A stretch of DNA of 64,000 bases from Petrosia ficiformis (lineage: Eukaryota; Porifera; Demospongiae; Haplosclerida; Petrosiidae), in NCBI GenBank assembly GCA_947044365.1, contig OX345642.1, positions 4,711,598-4,775,597 of the forward strand, written 5' to 3'. Positions 1 to 17,400 of the stretch are shown here, one piece after another. The notes under the pieces are model-generated. The model was not told the origin of the DNA. It searched no databases and saw nothing but the letters and a program-made list of their open reading frames with translations. Position 1 is the stretch's first letter. Each line of letters starts with the position of its first letter. Made by a program: the position numbers and the translations under genes.

Positions 1-609
1 CAGCTGCACTCTTCTCAGGAGCAGATGCAGAGGTGGTTCACAGGGTTCAATTGAAACCCCACCAACCACCAAGCTTCTAGCTTGAACAAACAAGTATTTA
101 TACAATTAAATCATTGCAACAATAGTAAGCTCAGACGTCCTTGTACAGTTGGGTATCTGCTAAAATGAGTTGAATATGCTTTGAATGTAAGCTTTGAATG
201 AATGAATACTGATGATAAGCCAAGCCAGCAGCACTACACCAATGTACTGATGATGCAATAATAAAGACAGGCTGTACAGTATCAGTCACTGTTTTTGAGA
301 ATGAAATGTCTAATAGTCAGCTATGACCACCCTCTCGGGAATAATAATTATTAATGAGCTATATATCACACAAACCACACTCTGTTGTTCTGGATCCGTC
401 CCTGCTACTATTGATTATTTTTTTTAAAAATTAGAAAGAGAAGTGACATCACAAAGATAGTTTAGTAGGTGCATAGTGTATCCTAATATGGCCCAATATA
501 GCTATAGTTTAGCTCTATACTATGGGTGAGGGTTCTCCACCAGCACAGTGCATTCATTAATTACATAATTAATTATTGTTGTGATGTATATTATTACATA
601 CAATGATTG

Positions 610-649
<40 letters not shown>

Positions 650-819
650 CTAACTAGCAAGGTCCTGGTGACCACAAATTGTGTTACCAACTGCTAAAGA
701 CCAGTAAAAGCAACTGAAAGTTTATCAATTGTACATAAACAGGATTGAAAAGCTAGAAAATGACAATGAGTATTTTGGATATGAAAAAAATATTCTATTG
801 CAGTGTTTACAAATAGTAC
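1..819 (-). other. Partial last visible intron of DUS2, running off the left edge
   Basis: Exon 9 of DUS2 ends at 820 with a GTACTA donor, so this stretch is intronic. I searched it on the minus strand for the next conserved DUS2 segment (the helical C-terminal domain) and found nothing convincing, so the rest of the gene probably lies left of position 1. It holds a (TA)n microsatellite at about 611-645 and otherwise AT-rich unique sequence. A short self-complementary run (GGTTCAATTGAAACCC-like) sits near 45-60 and may be the edge of a repeat. Confidence 0.7.
611..645. repeat. (TA)n microsatellite
   Basis: Uninterrupted TA dinucleotides inside a DUS2 intron. Confidence 0.9.
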
Positions 820-7020
<6,201 letters not shown>

Positions 7021-7050
7021 GGCCATCCCGCTTCCAGGATTCTGTCACAC

Positions 7051-7109
7051 TTTAACTGGTCCTAGGGATCAGTTATGGTAATGTTATCTCTTCCCCCAGG
7101 ACCAGTTAA
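7051..7109. repeat. Inverted repeat upstream of DUS2
   Basis: TTAACTGGTCCTAGGG (7051-7066) and CCCCCAGGACCAGTTAA (7093-7109) form about 16-bp arms around a short loop. A third ACTGGTCCC lies near 7140. It may be a small foldback element end or a regulatory palindrome. Confidence 0.6.
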
Positions 7110-7201
7110 TGTTGTCATAGATAGTCTCCCAGTGCAATAACTGGTCCCATAACTACTATAATTTTAATCTTGTCACAGATAGTCTAAATACTTTGTAATT
7201 A

Positions 7202-7404
7202 ATCTTCTGATACTTGTACGAATACTCCAACTTGATACCACTCCATACATAGGAAATAACTACTATAATTTTATGAATATTTTGTAATTATAATTTATAT
7301 GATTAAGTCAGACACAGTCTTTGCATAACCAAGGCGTACACTTGTGTGTAAGCACATCTTCTGATACTTGTACGCATACTCCAACATGATACCACTCCAT
7401 ACAT
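7202..7404. repeat. 49-bp direct repeat pair
   Basis: 7202-7250 and 7356-7404 match over about 49 bp with two mismatches (ATCTTCTGATACTTGTACG at the start, ACCACTCCATACAT at the end). The segment between is AT-rich. Open frames across the right copy resemble nothing I recognise. Confidence 0.85.
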
Positions 7405-7792
7405 TTCGTGCACTGTACCATCTTAATGCCTCCCGAATCAGGCATCCGGCACTTACAATATATTTTAAGTGTTGTGATATAAGTGATTTTGTTGATTTTA
7501 CGGCCAACTCTCCCGACAGGAAATTCTGTAAAAGTTCCCTGACTGATGCAGATGATCTCTCATTTGCCTTTGATCGAAAGTATACTGACTAGGATCATCT
7601 CCTTTTGCAACGAGCGCCGTCAGGACGGGACCCTCGCCTACGTGGCAAGGTAATACAAACTATAATTTCGCAATATAATATGCCAAAAGATTATAATTAT
7701 CATTGCTCGTTTGTATGGTCATATAATAATGAGCATGTTTACTTCAGATTGTTTAGTTTGTGTATAAAACATATTAAGTTATAAAACCGTAC

Positions 7793-7832
7793 TGGCATGT
7801 TAGTTTTTATAATAATATTATAATAGATATGA

Positions 7833-7874
<42 letters not shown>

Positions 7875-7901
7875 TAATTATATATATAAACTAACATGTC
7901 A
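7793..7901. repeat. AT-rich palindrome with (TA)n core
   Basis: TGGCATGTTAGTTTTTATA at 7793 is mirrored by the complement of TATATATAAACTAACATGTCA's outer part at about 7881-7901. The centre is a long (TA)n tract. It looks like a foldback/MITE-type element or a TA-expanded target; the DNA would extrude readily as a cruciform. Confidence 0.75.
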
Positions 7902-8235
7902 CTACTTATTACTTAGTATGATTATACTAGTCTCTTCCTTGTCTATACTATAAGTCTTACATTTTAGTCTCTGTATTATCTGAAAGAAGAAAGAAAGATC
8001 CTCAATTCGTCTTGTGAAATATTCCACAAAGACAGCATAGACAGGTCCTCAAAACTGCTGACGTTCGAGTAACGCACAGCACATGACTTTGAAAAATTGA
8101 AATAGGCGGAGTTTGAAAGTAATGGAGCCAGTACTAGATGTTGTAGCAACCACTACCCAAATTTTGTTTGCTTTTATGTAGTGCTTTGCTAGCGATAGTC
8201 ATGATACAGGAGTAGTTATGTTTTGATGTGTCCAG

Positions 8236-8274
8236 ATGCCTCCACGAGTCTTCTCAAGTCTGGAAACAGTAACC
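8236..8274 (+). CDS. Weak candidate first coding exon
   Basis: An ATG in modest context opens 13 codons (MPPRVFSSLETVT) that end exactly at a strong GTGAGT donor (8275-8280). The position is divergent from DUS2 and follows a short upstream open frame at about 8122. No second exon was found before the satellite at 9335, and the peptide matches nothing I recognise, so chance is quite possible. Confidence 0.18.
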
Positions 8275-8450
8275 GTGAGTTATAAACATTGTGATAACTT
8301 TATAACCGAAAGGTTTAAGAAGAATTCCTACGTTATTTTTTTTCCTTGTATAATTTGAAGTCTACCAGTACCTCTTTTGAAATGTCAATGTTTTTATTTT
8401 TCCAGAAAAATTGCTAACACACACACACACACAGACACACAGACAAAACG

Positions 8451-8494
8451 ATTACCGTACCCTTCCGCCTACGCTACGCGGCGAGGGTAATTAC
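8451..8494. repeat. GC-rich imperfect hairpin
   Basis: TACCCTTCCGCCTACGC is followed by its imperfect complement GCGGCGAGGGTAATTA. A related sequence, ACCCTCGCCTACGTGG, lies at about 7627 in the same orientation as the left arm. It cuts off the peptidase pseudogene, so it is probably the end of a small DNA element inserted there. Confidence 0.5.
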
Positions 8495-9300
8495 AGAAGC
8501 AAATGCAATGAAAAAGAGACCACAGTCAGATGGGCCAACCTGAGACTAGCAATATTTGTATCTGAAAAGTGAAATACGGATCATGAAAGTGTAACAACTA
8601 TTATGTAAACAAACCTGATTTTGATTTCTTTTACACTAGATGGCAAACATACAATAGCTGCAATTTGCTCCTCAAGTGAAGAAGTGATTGCAGGTGTCAG
8701 GCTATCAAAAATATAGACAATTCCAGGGTCACACCCATATGTGGAAACAGACACCCAGTGTCCATACCTGTGTGCATAACTTGAACAAATTCTGATCTTT
8801 TAATGTCATATGACATAGTCTGTCCATGAATGGTTTTTGAAATCCATTGGAGCAAGGAAACGATTCTGCAATAAGTTTCTGTGAAGCATTCACAATATTA
8901 TCATTTAGCCACCCTCCAGACAAAAGTATTTGTTCATCCCCCTTTGATAATCCTAGTACCCAGTGGCAATTACTTCTTTTAGTGTCTGGTAAAGCATCTA
9001 CATCAATTTTCTGAGAGTTATGTGGTTTCTTCTTTGATTTTTGGAGCCTGGATTTCTCTCGTACTTTTAAAGCTAATGCTTTTGCGAGATAGTTACTAGG
9101 TTGTGTTTTGGAGGGCATCTTTGCAGTAGGTTGTGTAGGTTGTGATTTGGAGGGCGTCATGGTAGTAGGTTGTGTAGTAGTCTTGGAGGGCATCATGGTA
9201 GTAGGTTGTGTAGTAGTCTTGGTTTCAGTTTTAGGTTTTATTGGAGATGGCAGTTTCTCTGCAAAACTAGGGAAAAAACCCCCCAGCTCAATCAAAGAGA
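8495..9300 (-). pseudogene. Ulp1/SENP-like C48 cysteine peptidase, broken
   Basis: The family cleaves SUMO-type isopeptide bonds; animal multicopy members of this subtype are often transposon-associated. The N-terminal part is Lys/Thr/Pro-rich with four degenerate repeats of a QPTTMMPSK-type motif. Then follow GGWLNDNIVNASQKLI (substrate-groove helix), FVQVMHTG, GHWVSVSTYGCDPG (catalytic His), IVYIFDSL (catalytic Asp), a possible 53-bp intron at 8562-8614 (GTTTGT to TTTTCAG), then QVGPSDCGLFFIAFAS with the oxyanion Gln and nucleophile Cys. All catalytic residues survive, but the frame shifts at least twice between the WLND and GHW segments, and an in-frame TAG precedes QVGPSDCG. The 3' end is truncated at the GC-rich hairpin (8451-8494), and no ATG is seen at the 5' end, which lies within about 40 bp of the 21-bp satellite. 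The motif assignment is firm; origin as cellular gene or transposon passenger is open. Confidence 0.82.
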
Positions 9301-12300
9301 TGCAAGTAAGGCCTTTACTTTTGATTTATGATGTAGAGTGTCCTAGTGGACTCCTATTGGGTCATAGTTGACTCCTACAGGGTCCTAGTGCACTCCTATT
9401 AGGTCCTAATGTACTCCCAATGGGTCTTAGTGGACTACTCCTAGTGGGTCCTAGTGGACTCCTATTGGGTCCTAGTGGACTCCTAATGGGTCTTACTGGA
9501 CTCCTATTGGGTCCTAGTGGACTCCTATTGGGTCCTAGTGGACTCCTATTGGGTCCTAGTTGACTCCAAATGGGTCCTAGTAGACTCCTATTGGGTCCTA
9601 GTGGACTCCTATTAAGTCCTAGGGTACTCCTAATGGGTCCTAATGGAGTCCTGTCTGGTCCTAGTGGACTCCTAATGGGTTCTATTGGACTCCTATTCGG
9701 TCCTAGTGGAAACCTATAGGGTCATAGTGGACTCCTATTCGGTCCTATTGAACTCCTATTGGGTCCTAGTGGACTCATATTGGACTCCTGTTGGATCCTA
9801 GTGGACTCCTAATGGGTCCTAGTGGACTCCTAACGTATCCGTCGTAGTGGACTCCTATTGGGACCTAGTGAACTCCTAATGGGTCCTATTAAACTCATAC
9901 AGGGTCCTAGTGGACTTCTATTGGGTCCTAGTGTACTCCTATTGGGTCATAGTTGATTCCTAGTGGACTCCTGATGTGTCCTAGTGGACAGATATTTGGT
10001 CCAAGTGAACTTCTATTGGGTCCTAGTGGACTCCTAATGGGTCCTAGTGGACTCCTAATGGGTCCTGGTGGACTTCTATTGAGTCAGAGTTGACTCCTAT
10101 AGGGTCCTAGTGGACGACCCTAATGCACTCCTAATGGGTCCTAGTGGACTCCTATTGGACTCCTAATGGGTACTAATGGAATCTAAAGTGGTTTTAGTGG
10201 ACTCCTACTGGACTCCTAATGGGTTCTAGTGGACTCCTATTGGACTCCTATTGGTTCCTAGTGGACTCCTATTTTGTCCTATTGGACTCCTAATGGGTCT
10301 TAGTGAACTTCTATTGGGTCCTGGTGGACTCCTATTGGGTCCAAGTGGACTCCAAATGGATCCTAGTGGACTCCTATCGGGACTCCTATTAAGTCCTAGT
10401 GTACTCCTAATGGGTCCTAATTGACTCCTGTTGGGTCCTAGTGGACTGCTAATGGGTCCTATTAAACTCATATCGGGTCTTAGTGGACTTCTATTGGGTC
10501 CTAGTGGAATCCTAATGGGTCCTAGTGGACTCCTAATGGGTCCTGTTGGACTCCTATTCTGTCCTAGTGGAATCCTAATGGGTCCTAGTGGACTCCTAAT
10601 GGGTCCTGTTGGACTCCTATTCTGTCCTAGTGGAAACCTGTTGGGTCCTACTGGACTCCTATTGGACTCCTGTGGGGTCCTATTGGACTCCTAATGGGTC
10701 CTAGTGGACTCCTATTGGACTCTTGTTGGGTCCTAGTGGACTCCTAATGGGTCCTAGTGAACTCCTATTGGACTCTTGTTGAGTCCTAATGGACTCCTAA
10801 GGGGTACTAGTGGACTGCTATTAGGTCCTAATGGACTCCTATTCGGTCCTATTGGACTCCTACTGGGTCGTATTAATCTCATAATGGGTCCTAGTGGACT
10901 CCTATTGGGTCCTAGTGTACTCCTGATGGGTCCTAGTGACTCCTGATGGGTTCTAATGGACTCCTGTTGGGTCGTGTTGGACTCCTAATGGGTCCTATTG
11001 GACTCCTGTTGGGTCCTATTGGATTCCTAATGGGTACTAGTGGACTCCTGTTCGGTCCTAATGGAATCCTATTGGGTCCTAGTGGACTCCTATTCGACTC
11101 CTGTTGGGTCCTAGTGGACTCCTAATGTGTCCTAGTGGACTCTTATTGGGTCCTAATGGATTCCTGTTGGGTGTTAGTGGACACCTATTGGGTGCTTGTG
11201 GACTCCTATTAGGTCCTAGTGTACACCTAATGGATTCTAATGGATTCCTATTGGGTCCTAGTGGACTCCTAATGGGTCCTAGTGGACCCCTATTGGGTCC
11301 TAGTGGACTCCTATTGGGTGCTTGTGGACTCTTATTAGGTCCTAGTGTACTCCTAATGGACTCCTATTGGACTCCTAGTTGGTCCTAGTGGACTCGTATT
11401 GAGTCCTAGTGGACTCCTAATGTATCCGTCGTAGTGGACTCCTATTGTGTCCTAGTGAACTCCAAATTGATCCTAGTGGACTCCTATTGGGTACTAATGG
11501 ACTCCTATGAAGTCCTAGTGTAGTCCTAATGGACTACTGTTGGGTCCTAGTGGATTCCTAATGGGTCCTATTAGACTCCTATTCGGTCCTAGTGGAAACC
11601 AATTGGGTTCTAGCGGAAACCTATTGTGTCCTATTGGACTCCTATTCAGTCCTAGTGGAAACCTATTGGGTCCTAGTGGACTCCTATTGGACTCCTGTTG
11701 GGTCCTAGTGGACTCCTAATGGGTCCTAGTGGACTCCTATTAGACTCCTGTTTGGTCCTAGTGGACTCGTATTGGGTCCTAGTGGACTCCTAATGTATCC
11801 GTCGTAGTGGACTCCTATTGGGTCCTAGTGGACTCCTAATGGGTCCTATTAAACACTTATAGGGTCTTAGTGGACTTCTTTTGGGTCCTAGTGTACTCCT
11901 ATTGGGTCATAGTTGAGTCCTAGTGGACTCCTGATGTGTCCTAGTGGACAGATATTTGGTCCCAGTGAACTTCTATTGGGTACTAGTGGACTGCTATTAG
12001 GTCCTAGTGGACTCCTATTGGGTCCTAGTGGACTCCTACTTGGTCCTATTAATCTCATATCGGGTCCTAGTGGACTTCTATTGGGTCCTAGTGGAATCCT
12101 AATGGGTCCTAGTGGACTCCTAATGGGACTTATTAAACTCATATCGGGTCCTAGTGGACTTCTATTGCTATTGGGTCCTAGTGGACTCCTATTGGGTCCT
12201 AGTGACTCCTGAGGGGTCCTAATGGACTCCTGTTGGGTCGTATTGGACTCCTAATGGGTACTATTGGACTCCTGTTGAGTCCTATTGGATTCCTAAAGGG

Positions 12301-12969
12301 TACTAGTGGACTCCTATTTGACTCCTGTTGAGTCCTAGTGGACTTCTAATGTGTCCTAGTGGAATCCTAATGGGTCCTAGTGGACTCCTAATGGGTCCTA
12401 CTAAACTCATTTCGTGTCCCAGTGGACTACTATTTGGTCCTAGTTGACTCCTATTGTGTCCTACTGGACTCTAAATGGATCCTAGAAGGCTCCTATTGGT
12501 CTGCCCTTGAATCCTAATGGATTCCTATTGGGTACTAGTGGACTCCTAATGGGTACTCCTATAGGGTCCTAGTGAATCCTAATGGGTCGTAGTGGACTCC
12601 TATTCGGTCCTATTGGACTCCTAATGGGTCCTAGTAGACTCATAGTGGACTCCTAAAGGGTCCTATTGGACTGCAAACGGATCCTAATGGACTCCTACTG
12701 GGTCATAGTTGACTCATATAGGGTCCTAGTGGACTCCTATTAGGACCTAATGCACTCCTAATGGGTACTCGTGGACTCATAGCGGACTCCTAATGGGTCC
12801 TAGTGGACTCCAACGGGTCCTAGTGGACTCCTATTGGACTCCTATTGGGTACTCCTATCGGGTGCTTATGGACTCCTATTAGGTTTTAGTGTATTCCTAA
12901 CGAGTCCTAGAGGACTACTATTGGATTCCTAGTGGGTCCTAGTGGACTCCTAATGTATCGGCCGTAGTG

Positions 12970-13318
12970 GACTCCTATTGGGTCCTAGTGGACTCCTAGT
13001 GGGTGCTATTAAACTCATATCGGGTCCTAGTGCATTCCTATAGGGTCCTAGTGGACTCCTTATGGTTCCTAATGGAATCCTGTAGGGTCCTAGTGGAGTC
13101 CTAATGGGTACACCTATTCGGTCCAAATGGACTCCTATTGGGTCCTAGTGGACTCCTAGTGGGTGCTATTAAACTCATATCGGGTCCTAGTGCATTCCTA
13201 TAGGGTCCTAGTGGACTCCTTATGGTTCCTAATGGAATCCTGTAGGGTCCTAGTGGAGTCCTAATGGGTACACCTATTCGGTCCAAATGGACTCCTATTG
13301 GGTCCTAGTGGACTCCTA
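12970..13318. repeat. Recent tandem duplication inside the 21-bp satellite, period 160 bp
   Basis: The segment starting at 12970 is repeated from 13130, apparently without mismatch, through about 13318. It includes the unusual variants GTGCATTCCTATAGGG, CTCCTTATGGTTCC and GGTACACCTATTCGG. 160 is not a multiple of 21, so the exchange was between out-of-register half-units. Confidence 0.92.
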
Positions 13319-14379
13319 TTGGACTCCTGTATGCTTTTAATGGACTCCTAATGGGTCCTAGTGTACTCCTAATGGGTTCTTGTGGAGTCCTAGTGGACTC
13401 CTATTCGGTCCTAGTGGACTTCTATTGGTCCTAGATTACACCTAACTGATCCTAATCGACTCCTGTTGGGTCCTAGTGGACTCCTATTTGGGCCTATTGT
13501 TCTGGTGGACCCTGTTTGGTCCTAGTGGACTCCTAATGGGTCTAGTGGACTCCTATTCGGTCCTAATGGACTCCTATTGGGTTCTAGTGGACTCCTATTG
13601 GACTCTTAGTGGGTACTAGTGGAATCTAAATGGGTCCTAGTGGACTCCACTAGGACTTTTATTGGGTCCTACTGGACTCTTAATGGGTCCTAGTGGACTC
13701 TTATTTGGTCCTAGTGGACATCTAATGGGTCCTACTGGACTCCTATTGGATCCCAGTGGACTCCTATTGGACTCATAGTGGACTGGTACTGGGTCCTAGT
13801 GGACTGGTATTGGGTCCTAGTGGACTCCTCATGTATCTGTCGTAGTGGACTTCTATTGGGTCCTAGTGGAGTCCTATTAAACTCATATCGTGTCCTAGTG
13901 GACTTCTATTGGTTCCTAGTGGACTCCTATTGGGACATAGTTGACTCATACAGGGTCCTAGTGGACTCCTGATGTGTCGTAGTGGACACATATTGGGTCC
14001 CAGTGAACTTTTATTGGGTTTTATTGGACTCCTAGTGGGTACTAGTGGGATCTGAATGGGTCCGAGAGGACTCCTATTGGACTCCTATTGGGTCCTACTG
14101 GACTCCTAATGGTCGTAGTGAACTTCTAATGGTCCTAGTGGACTCCTATAGGGTCCTAGTGGACTCCTATTGGGTACTAGTGGACTCCTAATGTATCGGT
14201 CGTAGTGGACTCCTATTGGGTCCTAGTAGACTCATAGTGGGTATTAGTGGACTCTAATTAGGTCCTAGTGAACTCCTTTTGGGTCCTTGTGGACTCCTAA
14301 TGGGTCCTAGTGGACTCCTATTCGGTACTCCTATTGGGTCCTAGTGGACTCCTATTGGACTCCTCGTGGGTATTAGTGG

Positions 14380-14412
14380 AATAGGAGTCCAATAGGAGTC
14401 CAATAGGAGTCC
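14380..14412 (-). repeat. Inverted 33-bp patch in the 21-bp satellite
   Basis: Three consecutive 11-bp halves read AATAGGAGTCC here, the reverse complement of the surrounding GGACTCCTATT. It is the only strand switch I saw in the 10.7-kb array. Confidence 0.92.
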
Positions 14413-17400
14413 CTATTGAACTCCTATTGGGTCCTAGTGGAGTCCTAGTGGTCTCCTATTGGGTCATAGATGACTCCTGTAGGGTCTCAGTGGACTCTTA
14501 TTAGGTCCTAATTAACTCCTAATGGGTCCTAGTGGACTCCTGTTGGGTCCTATTGGACTCCTAATGGGTCCTATTACACTCATATTGGGTCCTAAGAGAC
14601 TTCTATTGGGTCCTAGTGGAATCCTAATGGTACTGCTATTGGGTCCTAGTGTAATCCTATTGGATCCTAATGGACTCCTTTTGGGTCCTATTGGACACCT
14701 AATGGGTCCTATTGGACTCTTATTCGGTCCTAGTGTACTCCTATTGGGTTCTAGTGGACTCCTATTGGACTCCTAGTGGGTACTAGTGGAATCTAATTGG
14801 GTCCTAGTGGACTCCACTAGGACTCCTGTTGTGTTCTACTGGACTCCTAATGGTCCTAGTGGACTCCGATTGGGTCATAGTTGACTCCTATAGGGTCCTA
14901 GTGGACTCCTATTAGGTCCTAATGTACTCCTAATGGGTCCTAGTGGACTCCTATTGGACTACTAGTGGAATCTAAATGGGTTTTAGTGGACTCCTTTCTG
15001 ACTCCTACTGGGACCTACTGGAGTCCTAATGGGTCCTAGTGGTTTGCAATTGGGTCATCGTTGACCCATATAGGGTCCTAGTGGACTCCCATTAGGTCCT
15101 AATGTACTCCTAATGGGTTCTATTGGAATCCTATTGGACACCTAGTGGTTCCTAGTGGACTCCTATTGGGTCCTATTAAACTCATATAGGGTCCTAGTGG
15201 ACTTCTATTGGGTCCTAGTGTACTCCTATTGGGTCCTAGTGGACTCCTAATCGGTTCTAGTGGACTCCTATTGGGTCATATTTGACTCCTGTAGGTTCCT
15301 AGTGGACTCGTATTAGGTCCTAATGTACTCCTATTGGGTCATAGTTGAGTCCTAGTGGACTCCTGATGTGTTCTAGCGGACACATATTTGGTCCCAGTGA
15401 ACTTCTATTGGGTCCTAGTGGACTCCTAATGGGTCCTAGTGGACTCCTAATGGGTTAGAGTGGACTCCTATTGGGTCATAATTGACTCCTGTATGGTCCT
15501 AGTGGAGTCTTATTGGACTCCTAGTGGGTACTAGTGGAATCTAAATGGGTCTTAGTGGACTCCTACTGGACTCCTGTTGGGTCCTACTGGACTCCTAATG
15601 GGTCCTAGTGGACTCCTATTAGGTCCTAGTGTACTCCTAATCGGTCCTAGTGGACTCCTAGTGGACTCCTAGTGGGTCCTAGTGGACTCGTATTGGGTCC
15701 TAGTGGACTCCTAATGTATCTGTCGTAGTGGACTCCTGTTGGGTCCTAGTGGACTCCTAATGGGTCCTTTTGGACTCCTATTCTGTCCTAGTGGAAACCG
15801 GTTGGGTCCTACTGGACTCCTATTGGACTCCTGTGGGGTCCTATTGGACTCCTAATGGGTCTTAGTGGATTCCTATTGGACTCTTGTTGAGTCCTAATGG
15901 ACTCCTAATGGGTACTAGTGGACTGCTATTAGGTCCTAGTGGACTCCTATTCGGTCCTATTGGACTCCTATTAGATCCTAATGCACTCCTAATGAGTCCT
16001 AGTGGACTCCTATTGGACTCCTAAAGGGTACTAGTGGAATCTAAATGGGTTTTAGTGGACTCCTACTGGACACCTAATGGGTTCTAGTGGACTCCTATTG
16101 GACTCCTATTGGTTCCTAGTGGACTCCTATTTTGTCCTATTGGACTCCTAATGGGTATTAGTGAACTTCTACTGGGTCCTAGTGGACTCCTATTGGGTCC
16201 AAGTGGACTCCAAATGGATCCTAGTGGACTCCTATTAGGACTCCTATTAAGTCCTAGTGTACTCCTAATGGGTCCTATTTGACCCTGTTTGGTCCTAGTG
16301 GACTGCTAATGGGTCCTATTAAACTCATATCGGGTCTTAGTGGACTTCAATTGGGTCCTAGTGGAATCCTAATGGGTCCTAGTGGACTCCTAGTGGGTCC
16401 TGTGGGGTCCTAGTGGACTCCTAATGGGTCCTAGTGGACTCCTATTGGACTCTTGTTGAGTCCTAATGGACTCCTAATGGGTACTAGTGGACTGCTATTA
16501 GGTCCTAGTGGACTCCTATTTGGTACTATTGAACTCCTACTGGGTCGTATTAATCTCATAATGGGTCCTAGTGGACTTCTATTGGGTCCTAGTGGAATCC
16601 TAAAGGGTCCTAGTGTACTCCAATGGGTCCTATTAAACTCATATCGGGTACTATTGGACTTCTATTGCGTCCTAGTCGACTCCTATTGGGTCCTAGTGGA
16701 CTCCTAGTGGGTCCTAGTGTAGTCCTGGTGGGTCCTAATGGACTCCTGTCGGGTCGTATTGGACTCCTAATGGGTCGTATTGGACTCCTAATGGGTCCTA
16801 TTGGACTCCTGTTGGGTCCTATTGGATTCCTAATGGGTACTAGTGGACTCCTTCTCGGTCCTAATAGAATCCTATTGGGTCCTAGTGGACTCCTATTCGA
16901 CTCCTGTTCAGTCCTAGTGGACTCCTATTGGGTCCTAATGGATTCCTGTTTGGTGTTAGTGGACAGCTAATGGATTCTAATGGACTCCTATTGGGTCCTA
17001 GTGGACTCCTAATGGGTCCTAGTGGACTCCTGTTGGGTCCTAGTGGACTCCTATTGGGTGCTTGTGGACTCCTATTAGGTACTACTCTTATTGGACTCCT
17101 AGTTGGTCCTAGTGGACTCCTAATGGGTCATATTAAACTCATATCGGGTCCTAGGGGACATCTATTGGGTCCTAGTGGACTCCCATTGGGTCATAGTTGA
17201 CACTTATTAGGTCCTAATGTACTCCTAATGGGTCCTAGTGGACTCCTACTGGACTCCTAGTGGGTACTAGTGGAATCTAATTGGGTCCTAGTGGACTCCT
17301 ATTGGACTTATATTCAGTCCTACTGGACTCCTAATGGTCCTAGTTGACTCCTATTAGGTCATAGTTGACTCCTATAGGGTCCTAGTGGAGTCCTAATGTA

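Noticed and set aside
7295..7592. Overlapping frames on both strands near the 49-bp direct repeat
   Set aside because: About 70 codons each, mutually antisense, no recognisable domain, and they overlap a repeat copy.
8122..8181. 20-codon frame starting MEPVLDVVATT
   Set aside because: Too short, no donor site and no known match; at most an upstream frame of the weak candidate exon at 8236.
10431..17200. GPSGLLL-repeat frames that look like collagen-like or leucine-rich proteins
   Set aside because: They are direct readings of the 21-bp satellite, short, and ended by half-unit indels.
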